From Vibrio sp. VB16 (GTDB lineage: Bacteria > Pseudomonadota > Gammaproteobacteria > Enterobacterales > Vibrionaceae), in contig NZ_CP087591.1 of the NCBI RefSeq assembly GCF_015594925.2, forward strand, positions 1,364,001 through 1,428,000: a stretch of 64,000 nt of DNA. Direction: 5' to 3'. The position numbers and the translations under genes are program-made. Below, piece by piece: positions 24,430-32,863 of this stretch. The notes under the pieces were generated by a model. It made no database searches, was not told the origin of the DNA, and was given only the letters and a program-made list of their open reading frames with translations. Positions within the stretch are counted from its first letter, which is position 1. Every line of letters begins with the position of its first letter.

Positions 24430-26784
24430 TTAACGATTCTCAAATCGATTATAGTCTAATAAACCGAATTCGACAGGTTGGTGCCGCTTGTACCACTGAT
24501 GAACCAAATCGCTAAATGGCCAAAATTCTGGTGAGCTGCGACGAATAGCAAAACGATCCAATAACTTAACGTAATCTTGTTCGTTCTTCATCGAACTCAA
24601 CATTCGATATAGCTCAGGTACATCATCTTCTTTCAGCCGCCAATAGGTAGCTGGATAACTACCGACGACACCTTGAACCAAGGTTAAATCGTCTTTTTCA
24701 GGTGTACGATTTTTGTGTTCGTTGAATAGACTATTGATGTTCTTATGGGCATTATTTCGTAGTAGGGTAAAGAGATGTTGCTTGCCATTATCCCCTTCAA
24801 TCATGATCATGCTAATTTGAGCAAGTGTTTGATCAGAGAAACCAACGAGGTCATCAAACTTTCGTAATATCTGCTCCGTTTCGGGCTTCATTCCAGTGTT
24901 TTCGATTTTGAATCTGTCATTCAAAATTGGCTCTAATCTGCTTTCAAATTTGTCATACAGTTCAGATTTATAGTTATCGGTGTGATAAACAACACCGGTA
25001 GGTTGGTTGAATGGTTCTATGTTCCGAGTGAGGAAATTCGACATATGTTTGCTCTTTTCTTGATACCAAGAATTGTGGATCTCATGTCTAACCTCTTTAG
25101 GCAGCAAGCTTAGAAAGTTGCTTTCTCCTTCTAGTCGTAAAAAATCCATATAGAGTCGAGTAACAAGTTGGTGACCATAGTTACCATAAACGTCGAACCC
25201 AGCAACGAGCAAATAATGGATGCGTTCAAGTAGACCATAGTCGATGACCCAAGCTGTTTTTGGCTTTTTCCCGACCATTCCCTGCACGACAGACGCGCTG
25301 TCAAAATGTCTGAATACGGTGAGTGCTGCATTGGGGTTCTTCTGGTTACCTTCCCATAAAATATCCGTAGTTAGGCGCTCTCCATTGTTAAACCACTTGT
25401 TGGCAAAGTTGGCCTTCGCTTTTAGGTAGCGAGCCTGTTGTTTAGAATAGGTAATCCAGTTTGTTACTGGTGCTAAGATGGTCTGTTTTTCCCCGGGTAA
25501 TCGGAGGTTTTCTATTTGATTCGAATAAAATGTATCGATTTCAGGTAGATCCGCTTTTTCTGGATCTATGAAAAAGACCCAAAAACGATCGTTTATGACG
25601 TTAAGCGCCAACTGCCCGCGACAAACTGGGCCCTTGATGAAGGCCATAATGGTATTTTGTGCGTTATCAAGCAGAAATTCGAACCGAGATTTAACAGGAA
25701 GTTGTGCAAATGCCGTCATTGGGTTTGCAGATACTTCAATGTTATAACTTGGTAATTCAGTGACGGTATAGTCAACTTCGGTAAACCATTTTTTCCAGTT
25801 AACAAAACGAGTCTCGTCAAGTGAATAGGGCATGTGAGTTTTGTCTACCGGTGTTGCCAGTTCCGGTATTAGTCGGTAATACACACGTTCAATTAACGGG
25901 TCATCATAGGGGCGACGAGTTGATATTCTCTTTACTGGTTTTCCTGGAGGTGTAGATGACCGAACGAGATTGAAAAAACGAGTATCTTCACCTATATCTG
26001 TAAAATAGAGATGAAAAAGAAATAGGTGTTCATATAAATAACGAGCAGTAAGCTGCGTCTTAAGGCTGTCTTTATTAAGAAACGTTTCCCATTGACTCAA
26101 CGTTTGCTTTTCTTGATTAGTGATAGGTTTTGTTGCCGACATTGGTGCACCTTGCTCTAACCAACCCATTAACGTTTTAAACTCGATATTGGTTAGTTTT
26201 GGCATTCCAAAGGGCATTCCCCAGGTTGGATAAGTCTCTTGATAACGAGCATGCTCTTCAATGGTAGGACATTGTTCACTTCGATAAACTGAAAAATCAA
26301 ACCCTTCCAACTGATCTTGCTGTGGCAGTGGGTGCTCTTCTTTTTGAGTAAGTAGCCTAGCGATTAAGCCTGCGTTCAGATTTGCTTGTGAGGTCTGGGT
26401 TCTTTCGTTTAGTACGGGATGAAAGTCAAAATTGCGCCACTCTTGCGTCGTTTGTGCATCTTCGAATAATCGGGTAGGAGAGGTAGCCGCCAGGCGAGTG
26501 CCGTTGTAAACCTTGCTTTTACTGCCACCGCGATCTATTCCGAGCGAGGACGACATTTTGAGTTGGCATGGGGCGTCGTAACATGCATGACAAACTACGC
26601 AACGTTTATCTATGATAGGTTTTACGTTATGAATGTAGTGTTCTGCGAGTGGAGTTCCATAAGGGACTTTACGTTCCCTAACGGATTCTTTACCAAATAA
26701 TTGATCAAAATTGACCCCAACATAAGTTGCACAGCCAGAAAAAATAATAATGCTGATAAATGTGAGTAAATTGCGAACTTTCAT
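24430..26784 (-). CDS. cti: Fatty acid cis/trans isomerase (periplasmic, heme c)
   Basis: Cti converts cis- to trans-unsaturated fatty acids in membrane phospholipids under solvent, heat or osmotic stress. It has 784 residues (Pseudomonas Cti is about 766). The N-terminus is a signal peptide with a lipobox-like FSGC at C18, so a lipoprotein is possible. The heme c motif C62-VVC65-H66 lies in KRCVVCHACYDAPCQL. RLFEDAQTTQEWR, GMPFGMPKLT and KGPVCRGQ are family-like blocks. It is monocistronic on the minus strand; the MCP gene upstream ends at its own terminator, so they are separate units. Confidence 0.92.
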   Translation of the reverse strand: MKVRNLLTFISIIIFSGCATYVGVNFDQLFGKESVRERKVPYGTPLAEHYIHNVKPIIDKRCVVCHACYDAPCQLKMSSSLGIDRGGSKSKVYNGTRLAATSPTRLFEDAQTTQEWRNFDFHPVLNERTQTSQANLNAGLIARLLTQKEEHPLPQQDQLEGFDFSVYRSEQCPTIEEHARYQETYPTWGMPFGMPKLTNIEFKTLMGWLEQGAPMSATKPITNQEKQTLSQWETFLNKDSLKTQLTARYLYEHLFLFHLYFTDIGEDTRFFNLVRSSTPPGKPVKRISTRRPYDDPLIERVYYRLIPELATPVDKTHMPYSLDETRFVNWKKWFTEVDYTVTELPSYNIEVSANPMTAFAQLPVKSRFEFLLDNAQNTIMAFIKGPVCRGQLALNVINDRFWVFFIDPEKADLPEIDTFYSNQIENLRLPGEKQTILAPVTNWITYSKQQARYLKAKANFANKWFNNGERLTTDILWEGNQKNPNAALTVFRHFDSASVVQGMVGKKPKTAWVIDYGLLERIHYLLVAGFDVYGNYGHQLVTRLYMDFLRLEGESNFLSLLPKEVRHEIHNSWYQEKSKHMSNFLTRNIEPFNQPTGVVYHTDNYKSELYDKFESRLEPILNDRFKIENTGMKPETEQILRKFDDLVGFSDQTLAQISMIMIEGDNGKQHLFTLLRNNAHKNINSLFNEHKNRTPEKDDLTLVQGVVGSYPATYWRLKEDDVPELYRMLSSMKNEQDYVKLLDRFAIRRSSPEFWPFSDLVHQWYKRHQPVEFGLLDYNRFENR

Positions 26785-26851
26785 TGACCATCCGTATCGT
26801 CGTGCTTTTTTTAAATTATAAGGTCAATAGTATTCATTGTGGAATGTTTTA

Positions 26852-26886
26852 TAAAACAAAAGGGCCAATCAATAATGATCAGCCCT
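26852..26886 (-). terminator. MCP gene terminator
   Basis: On the minus strand AGGGCTGATCA pairs with TGATTGGCCCT (two G-U pairs) around TTAT, followed by TTTGTTTT. It lies 35 bases after the chemotaxis receptor stop. Confidence 0.8.
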
Positions 26887-26921
26887 TAGTTATAATACTA
26901 ATATGAGGGTTGCTACAATGC

Positions 26922-28355
26922 CTATGCGGTCTTGTAACCTTTTAGAACGGAGTTGAGCTTGCTGGATGCCTCTGTTAATTCAGAGACTCCCTGAGCGGAC
27001 GTCTGGGCGACTTCTCGGATAACATCTGATTGGCTGCGAATATCACTTAATTCACTTGCTATATCGTTTGCAACAGTGCTTTGTTCATCGGCAGAGGTTG
27101 ATATATGAACACTCATTTCCATCACGGCACGAGCCGATTCTGCAATGGAGACCACGTCATCACCAATGCTAGATATGATTTTATTGCTGGTATTGGCTTG
27201 TGACACTGTATTTTCAGTTTTCGATGCAATAAGTCCAGTTTCGACCTGCAGCTTTTCGATCGTAGATTGTATTTCAACGGTCGCTTCTTGTGTTCGGCTG
27301 GCTAGTGTTCTTACTTCGTCTGCGACCACGGCGAAACCCCGGCCATATTCACCAGCACGAGCTGCTTCAATTGCTGCGTTGAGCGCCAACAAGTTTGTTT
27401 GTTCAGATATCGCGCTAATGGTTGTAATAACTTCATTAATTTGTGTCGTGCTGTCTGCAAGTGTCGCGACTGAAGTTGATGACTCAGAAATAAATTGGCT
27501 AAGCTGTTCAATTTCAGAGATCGCTTGTTGAACACGTTGTTGGCTAGCCTGAACGTATTTTTCATCATTCTCAGAGTGTTCCGCCGCTTGTTTAGCTATG
27601 TTCGAGACTTCCAATGCAGAAGCGGTCATCTCTTCCATTGCCGTCGCGACAGAATCGAGCGATGAGTGCTGGAAGTTAATCTGCTTTTGGCTTTGGGTTA
27701 CTTCTGATGCAAACGTCGCGGTTGTCATTTCTAACGTTGTTGAGCTCTCTTTTACGACCTCAACTAACTCCGTCAATGTATCCATCGCTTCGTCTAACGC
27801 ACAACCGATGGTACCAAATTCGTCACGACCAGAATGGAAACCTAAACGGGAGGTAAGATCGCCGTCTGCGATTTTAACGGTCGTTTGCCATAACACCCAA
27901 AGAGCTCCGGTCAAAAATGTCGCGGTCCAATACAGCACAATAGCAATAGGAATTAACCACAAGAAGCTAAGTAAAAATGAGTTTAAGGCGGCTTCCTTTG
28001 CTGTTCCTACTGAGGCCGGTACTTGTTCCGTTAGTGTTGCGTATTGACCGTTAGCTATTCTTGCAGAGGCCGTTATAGAACTGCTTTTGAAAGAGGCATT
28101 CGTTGAAGCGTTTGAGATAGAGATATTCGGTAAGCTTACTTTGCTATTTGGTGCTATCGCTAACGCAACCCCGTTTACCTTGGCTTGTATGATCTCGACA
28201 GAATTTTTCTCGATAGCGGTTATCGCTTGATTGTACCTGCCAAGGGCTGTGGTCGTAAGCGCGGCAAAGAATAGGACAAAAATGACCCAAAATTTATCGT
28301 TGATAGACATTTTTATAAATAATCTGTCAATCAGTCGAAATGGTATCTCTTTCAT
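26922..28355 (-). CDS. Methyl-accepting chemotaxis protein
   Basis: Chemoreceptor of 477 residues. It has a first membrane span at about 22-39, a short periplasmic part of roughly 85 residues (40-126), a second span at about 127-156, a HAMP-like linker (VKIADGDLTSRLGF) and the signalling domain. The highly conserved hairpin tip is ISEQTNLLALNAAIEAARAGEYGRGFAVVADEVR in parts (EQTNLLALNAAIEAARAGE). The periplasmic part is too small for a standard four-helix or Cache sensor and has no recognised domain, so the ligand is unknown. It is transcribed away from the microprotein at 28659. Confidence 0.93.
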   Translation of the reverse strand: MKEIPFRLIDRLFIKMSINDKFWVIFVLFFAALTTTALGRYNQAITAIEKNSVEIIQAKVNGVALAIAPNSKVSLPNISISNASTNASFKSSSITASARIANGQYATLTEQVPASVGTAKEAALNSFLLSFLWLIPIAIVLYWTATFLTGALWVLWQTTVKIADGDLTSRLGFHSGRDEFGTIGCALDEAMDTLTELVEVVKESSTTLEMTTATFASEVTQSQKQINFQHSSLDSVATAMEEMTASALEVSNIAKQAAEHSENDEKYVQASQQRVQQAISEIEQLSQFISESSTSVATLADSTTQINEVITTISAISEQTNLLALNAAIEAARAGEYGRGFAVVADEVRTLASRTQEATVEIQSTIEKLQVETGLIASKTENTVSQANTSNKIISSIGDDVVSIAESARAVMEMSVHISTSADEQSTVANDIASELSDIRSQSDVIREVAQTSAQGVSELTEASSKLNSVLKGYKTA

Positions 28356-28468
28356 GTTGGCCTCGTTGTTGAAATTCTGGATAGATGTCTCGCAATGTAG
28401 ATTCTAGAGGAAAAAAAGATAAATGTTCGACATTTTTATGTAATGCAATGTATTATTTAGCTTGTATA

Positions 28469-28484
28469 TGTGACCGATGTCACA
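28469..28484. promoter_or_regulatory. crp box: Perfect CRP-type box
   Basis: TGTGACCGATGTCACA is a perfect TGTGA-N6-TCACA palindrome. It lies between the divergent MCP gene (start 28355) and the acidic microprotein (start 28659), in a gene-free spacer of about 300 bases, so it could serve either side. Confidence 0.8.
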
Positions 28485-28495
28485 TTGCAAATCCG

Positions 28496-28512
28496 TTTGG
28501 TTACGAACCAAA
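28496..28512. promoter_or_regulatory. Perfect 7-3-7 inverted repeat, operator-like
   Basis: TTTGGTT-ACG-AACCAAA begins 12 bases after the CRP-type box and is followed by TATAAA at 28517-28522, a candidate -10. The symmetry and position suggest a regulator binding site; the protein is unknown. Confidence 0.5.
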
Positions 28513-28528
28513 TTAGTATAAAAACTCT

Positions 28529-28544
28529 ACGCAAACGGTTGCAT
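28529..28544. promoter_or_regulatory. PurR-type box
   Basis: ACGCAAACGGTTGCAT fits the PurR consensus ANGCAANCGNTTNCNT at every fixed position. It would fall at or just after the start of transcription from TATAAA at 28517-28522, the place for repression. Other LacI-family proteins can bind similar sites. Confidence 0.55.
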
Positions 28545-28658
28545 TTGATGGGGTTCATAGTTTTTAAAAGTTATCGATGTTTAGTGTTAGGTGTTATAAA
28601 AAATCTGTCATATAAAAGTGTTATCTCTATATTCGTAGACGATAAGGAGGTAATGATT

Positions 28659-28787
28659 ATGGATGAACAATTTTTAGAAAATGATAGCTTAGAATGGTTA
28701 GATGCATTGGAAATTGGCTTCGACCTGACGGATTATGAGTTGGATGATGTCGTAATCGACGACGCATTTGTTATTGATAATTTGTAG
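28659..28787 (+). CDS. Extremely acidic 42-residue microprotein
   Basis: The ATG at 28659 lies 8 bases after AAGGAGG at 28645-28651, an excellent ribosome binding site. The product has 15 Asp/Glu and no Lys, Arg or His among 42 residues (MDEQFLENDSLEWLDALEIG, then FDLTDYELDD and VVIDDAFVIDNL). A longer in-frame reading back to 28470 runs through the promoter elements and is not credible. The hydrophobic residues alternate with acids, as in small DNA mimics or acidic adaptors, but no family is recognised. A terminator follows at 28828, and CRP-, PurR-type and inverted-repeat sites precede it, so it is an independently controlled gene. Confidence 0.7.
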   Translation: MDEQFLENDSLEWLDALEIGFDLTDYELDDVVIDDAFVIDNL

Positions 28788-28827
28788 AAGTGTGGTTACA
28801 CGTGAGCACGATTAACGCATTTAAGAT

Positions 28828-28864
28828 AAAGCCAGTGACGAGAGTTGCTGGCTTTTTTGTTTTT
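28828..28864 (+). terminator. Microprotein gene terminator
   Basis: AAAGCCAG (28828-28835) pairs with CTGGCTTT (28848-28855), followed by TTTGTTTTT. It lies 41 bases after the microprotein stop. Confidence 0.85.
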
Positions 28865-28967
28865 GATCACTGTGCCCATTTTATGTTTTAACTTTTCACT
28901 CATTTAGGCTAACTTGTGGTTATTATTGCCCTCTAGCCTGTGTTCAGGATAAGTAGAATAGCTTTAG

Positions 28968-29555
28968 ATGAATTTTTTGGCGCACATTCATATTGCCACA
29001 GTATGCGACAGTGACGTTGCCGGTAATCTGCTGGGTGATTTTGTAAAAGGTAATCCTGTAGGTCGTTACCCTAAAGAGGTTGTTGATGGCATTATGTTGC
29101 ATCGGTTCGTTGATAAGTTTACTGACCAACATGAAATTTCGAGGCAAGTTAAGTTGCTATTTTCTCCTGCTAGAAGACGATTCGCCCCTATTGCGATGGA
29201 TGTCTTTTGGGATCATTGCCTAGCGAATGCGTGGTCTCAATATTGTGATGAGAGTTTACATTCATTCTGTCAAACGGCTGAGAAACGAGTGGCGAAACCG
29301 AATGTCGTTCTACCTGAACGTTATCTACATGTAACCGAATTGATGTGGAAAAATAGATGGTTGACGTCATATGTGTCATTAAACACGATTGAAGTAGTGT
29401 TAGAACGAATGTCTCATCGTAGCACCAGAATGGCGCCGTTAGCAGAGTGTTTTCAAGATATTGACACGCATTATGATGAAATGAAGGGATTATTCTCAAT
29501 TTTATATGATGATGTACTTAAAGCGAGTATTGAAAAAACACATCATCTACCGTGA
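28968..29555 (+). CDS. acpH: Acyl carrier protein phosphodiesterase
   Basis: AcpH removes the 4'-phosphopantetheine group from acyl carrier protein. The protein has 195 residues (E. coli AcpH has 193). MNFLAHIHIAT, then SDVAGNLLGDFVKGNPVGRYP and VVDGIMLHRFVDKFTDQH give the family's HD-like metal-binding pattern, followed by RRRFAPIAMDVFWDHCLA. The ribosome binding site is weak. It is followed 56 bases later by the RhlE-like helicase on the same strand; the two may be transcribed together, but their functions are unrelated. Confidence 0.9.
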   Translation: MNFLAHIHIATVCDSDVAGNLLGDFVKGNPVGRYPKEVVDGIMLHRFVDKFTDQHEISRQVKLLFSPARRRFAPIAMDVFWDHCLANAWSQYCDESLHSFCQTAEKRVAKPNVVLPERYLHVTELMWKNRWLTSYVSLNTIEVVLERMSHRSTRMAPLAECFQDIDTHYDEMKGLFSILYDDVLKASIEKTHHLP

Positions 29556-29611
29556 TAGATACGCTGGTTATCTGTTACAATCCTGACCCAAATTTCTGAG
29601 AGCTTAAGTTA

Positions 29612-30886
29612 ATGTCTGAATCCCCGATTTCTTTTTCCCAATTGAACCTTAATCAACAACTAGTGGAAACGCTGGGCAAGCTTGGTTTTGAACAGCCGAC
29701 AACAATACAAGAAAAAGCGATCCCCCATGTTTTGGAAGGGAAAGATGTATTAGCTGGAGCGCAGACTGGTACGGGCAAAACGGCGGCATTTGGCCTGCCT
29801 ATGATTCATAATTTAATGGCTGATCCTCAAGACAGAGCCGATGAAAAGCCGGGGAAATGGATCAGAAGCTTAATTTTGGTCCCCACTCGTGAACTGGCTC
29901 AGCAAGTTTTCGATAGCCTCGTTAGTTATAGCGAGAACTGCGACTTAAACATCGTTGTAGCCTATGGCGGGACAAGTCTAAATGTTCAAAAAAGCAACCT
30001 AAGGAATGGTGCTGATATCCTTGTTGCGACACCAGGTCGGTTATTAGACCATGCCTATACCAAAACTATCGACCTAAGACGAACGAAAACCTTGGTACTT
30101 GATGAGGCTGACCGTATGTTGGATATGGGGTTTCTTCCGGATATTCAGAGAATATTGAAACAACTCCCTACCGAAAGACAAACGTTGTTTTTTTCGGCAA
30201 CCTTTCATGACCGTGTCAAAAAGTTAGCGTATCAAATACTCGATAACCCTGAAGAAGAACAAGCTACACCATCTAATAGTACAGCGAGTACTGTATCTCA
30301 GATGGTTTATCCTGTAGACAAAAAGAGAAAGAGTGAATTGCTTGCCTATCTCATTGGTTCTCGAAATTGGCGACAAGTGCTGGTATTTACAAAGACGAAG
30401 ATAGGCAGTGATGCCTTGGTCAAAGAACTTAAACTGGATGGTATAAAAGCCGCATCAATAAATGGTGACAAGAGCCAAGGGGCTCGGCAAAAAGCGCTGG
30501 ATGATTTTAAATCAGGTAAAGTCAGAGCGTTAATTGCAACAGACGTTGCGGCTCGCGGAATTGATATCCAAGAGCTTGAATGTGTGGTGAATTTCGATAT
30601 GCCATATCAAGCAGAAGATTATGTACACCGAATTGGTCGTACCGGACGTGCAGGTAACGCTGGGTTGGCTATTTCGTTATTGGTGCGTGATGAAGAGTAT
30701 TTACTGAAGGCAATTGAAAGCTTGTTAGATGAACGCCTGCCCCAAGAGTGGCTTCAAGGGTTCGAACCGAGTCTGATTGAAGATTCCAATGAAGAGCGAC
30801 CAATGAAAAAACACAATCGCTCTGCTGAAAAAAGAAAAATGAAATCGAAGCTCAATGTCCACCGCAACCGTGGTAAGCGAAGCTAA
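29612..30886 (+). CDS. rhlE: DEAD-box RNA helicase, RhlE-like
   Basis: ATP-dependent RNA helicase of 424 residues. The Q motif is FEQPTTIQEKAI, motif I AQTGTGKT, Ia PTREL, Ib TPGR, II DEAD, III SAT, and motifs V-VI ATDVAARGID and HRIGRTGRAG. The C-terminal tail after about residue 395 is short and very basic (KKHNRSAEKRKMKSKLNVHR). The phrase VDKKRKSELLAYLIG and the GDKSQGARQKALDDFKSG block resemble RhlE more than DeaD or SrmB. Its 3' end overlaps that of the convergent TetR gene by 4 bases. Confidence 0.87.
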   Translation: MSESPISFSQLNLNQQLVETLGKLGFEQPTTIQEKAIPHVLEGKDVLAGAQTGTGKTAAFGLPMIHNLMADPQDRADEKPGKWIRSLILVPTRELAQQVFDSLVSYSENCDLNIVVAYGGTSLNVQKSNLRNGADILVATPGRLLDHAYTKTIDLRRTKTLVLDEADRMLDMGFLPDIQRILKQLPTERQTLFFSATFHDRVKKLAYQILDNPEEEQATPSNSTASTVSQMVYPVDKKRKSELLAYLIGSRNWRQVLVFTKTKIGSDALVKELKLDGIKAASINGDKSQGARQKALDDFKSGKVRALIATDVAARGIDIQELECVVNFDMPYQAEDYVHRIGRTGRAGNAGLAISLLVRDEEYLLKAIESLLDERLPQEWLQGFEPSLIEDSNEERPMKKHNRSAEKRKMKSKLNVHRNRGKRS

Positions 30887-31632
30887 GAGAATTGTCTAAG
30901 ATCATTGGAACAGGTGTCCGGATTCGAAAAATCGCAGGCAATGGGCAATAGAAGATCGCTTAGATTTGATGAAGTCACGATGTCATCTGTTTGTATATTT
31001 AATTGACTCGCAATCAATTTATTGAACATTGACCAGTGTTTAAGTAATGCTTCGTCTATGTTGTTCACTTCTCCTTCCCAAACTATCTTCAGTAATGGGC
31101 GCAAACTGATAGCTGCGTGAGCAGTATAAATCATCTGCCATTTGAGTTCCCAGAGAGTGACTTGATGGCTTGGGTTTTGTTTGTTGTGCTCATCGATAAG
31201 CCCCTGTGTGACTGATTCAAACATCCCTGATTGATCAATAAAATAATCGAAGAACTCGCCTTCCTGTCTTATCGCGTCAGCAATAAATTGGAGGGGCTGA
31301 GGATTCAGTAATAAATGTGCCATCATCTTAATACTGAAGTTATACAAGACAATTTGGGCCGGTTTGTTATCAGGCAATTCATTAATTAGCGCGTTAAGGT
31401 AGTTCTGCATATAGGCATTCAACGTATCACTTACGGCATACCATATTTGTTCTTTACTACCGAAGTGGTGGCGAATAAGGCTATGGGACACACCAGCGGC
31501 TTCGCTAATGTTTCTCAATGATACCTTTTCATAACCTTGTAAACAAAACATTCTTCCAGCGTTAGCAAGAATTAAGTGCTTGGTTTCTTCTGCTGTTTGC
31601 GCGCTTCTTCTGCCCTGTTTTCTACAAATCAT
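30883..31632 (-). CDS. TetR-family regulator, likely of the RND operon
   Basis: A 249-residue TetR regulator. Its helix-turn-helix is KVSLRNISEAAGVSHSLIRHHFGSKEQIWYAVSD in parts (NISEAAGVSHSLIRHHFGSK). The ligand domain follows, with a longer tail than usual after about 225. It is divergent from the RND efflux operon at 31793 across 160 bases, the standard layout of a local efflux repressor such as AcrR or VexR. The promoters of both should overlap there. The inducer cannot be predicted. Confidence 0.88.
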   Translation of the reverse strand: MICRKQGRRSAQTAEETKHLILANAGRMFCLQGYEKVSLRNISEAAGVSHSLIRHHFGSKEQIWYAVSDTLNAYMQNYLNALINELPDNKPAQIVLYNFSIKMMAHLLLNPQPLQFIADAIRQEGEFFDYFIDQSGMFESVTQGLIDEHNKQNPSHQVTLWELKWQMIYTAHAAISLRPLLKIVWEGEVNNIDEALLKHWSMFNKLIASQLNIQTDDIVTSSNLSDLLLPIACDFSNPDTCSNDLRQFS

Positions 31633-31792
31633 AATGTCTTCTCAAAATTCAATAACGCATTCTAATCAATATATTGGTTCTCGTCAGTATAATTTACTAT
31701 ACGTCTGTAAAATATATATTGATCTTAGTCGAATTATTCATATACTGCACAAATGTGTAGTAAATACTTTTCACAGTGATGGAGAAAGTAGG

Positions 31793-32863
31793 GTGAATAA
31801 AAAAGGCTTAGTTACAATGTTCAAATTAGCTTTAGTAACAGGCGCTTGGGTTTTCCTTGCAGGTTGTGAGCAAGCAAATTCAGAGACGCAAGAAGACGTG
31901 ATTAAACCGGTGAAACTTTATCAAGTACCAAATATCACGGACGCGGGGTATGACGTTTTTTTAGCTGAAGTTGATGCTGGTGACCGCTCTCAATTGTCGT
32001 TTCAAGTTCCAGGTGTAATTGAAACGTTGGGTGTGAAAGAGGGGCAGAAAGTGGCGGAAGGAGAGGTGCTTGCTGTTCTTGATGACAATGATTACCAGTT
32101 GGCCGTCGACGCTTCACAAGCTCAATATGATCTGGCAAAAACTCGTTTAGAACGTAATAAACAGTTATTTAAGAAAAAGTTGATTAGTGCCGACGTATTT
32201 GACCAATCTGAAACGGCATTTAAGGCGGCAGAGGCTAACCTTGAAGAGAGTAAAACCGACCTCCAATATACTCAGATTACAGCGCCATTCAATGGTGTGG
32301 TGTCACTAAAATTTGTTCAACCTTTTCAATATGTCTCATCTAAACAGCCAGTACTTAACATCATTAATAATGAGAATCTGGACATAAATATTGTTATTCC
32401 GGTTCCCTATATTGAGAAGACAGGAATACACAACCTACCAAGTCGTGAATACGCAGTGATATTTGATATACACAATACTGTTGTTGTACCAGCGGCCTTT
32501 AAAGAGATGTCAACCCAACCTAATGTCGATACCAATAGTTATAGCGCTACCATCACGATTGTTCGTCCAGAATCTCTTAATATTCTTACTGGCATGACCG
32601 GACAGGTGCTAATAACCAATAATCGAAAAGAAAATATGCTCTCAATACCGAATGAGGCATGGATCTCTAGAGAAACTGAAAAAGGCAAAGTTTGGAAATT
32701 TAACCCGTCGGAACAGAGTGTAGAAAGTATTGCTGTTGAGCTAAACGAATTTGGCGCAGTAGTCTCCGGTTTAAAAGCGGGCGATCAAATTGTTGTCGCG
32801 GGAGCAAAAAATCTTAAAGAAGGACAGATAGTAAGAGCTTGGACTCGAGAGGGAGGTATCTAA
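31793..32863 (+). CDS. RND efflux periplasmic adaptor 1 (lipoprotein)
   Basis: Membrane fusion protein of 356 residues. I choose the GTG at 31793 because GGAG stands 8 bases before it and it gives a full lipoprotein signal (MNKKGLVTMFKLALVTGAWV, lipobox LAGC). Further upstream the frame runs over the promoter. The lipoyl halves are around residues 60-85 and 155-190 (LSFQVPGVIETLGVKEGQKV and TQITAPFNGVVS), with an alpha hairpin between. It overlaps the second adaptor by one base (TAATG), and the two may form a mixed hexamer with the RND pump. Confidence 0.9.
   Translation: MNKKGLVTMFKLALVTGAWVFLAGCEQANSETQEDVIKPVKLYQVPNITDAGYDVFLAEVDAGDRSQLSFQVPGVIETLGVKEGQKVAEGEVLAVLDDNDYQLAVDASQAQYDLAKTRLERNKQLFKKKLISADVFDQSETAFKAAEANLEESKTDLQYTQITAPFNGVVSLKFVQPFQYVSSKQPVLNIINNENLDINIVIPVPYIEKTGIHNLPSREYAVIFDIHNTVVVPAAFKEMSTQPNVDTNSYSATITIVRPESLNILTGMTGQVLITNNRKENMLSIPNEAWISRETEKGKVWKFNPSEQSVESIAVELNEFGAVVSGLKAGDQIVVAGAKNLKEGQIVRAWTREGGI

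Noticed and set aside
27145..27531. Long plus-strand open frame over the chemotaxis receptor
   Set aside because: It is antisense to the conserved signalling domain, lacks a ribosome binding site and has low-complexity Ser/Val/Ala composition, typical of a shadow frame.
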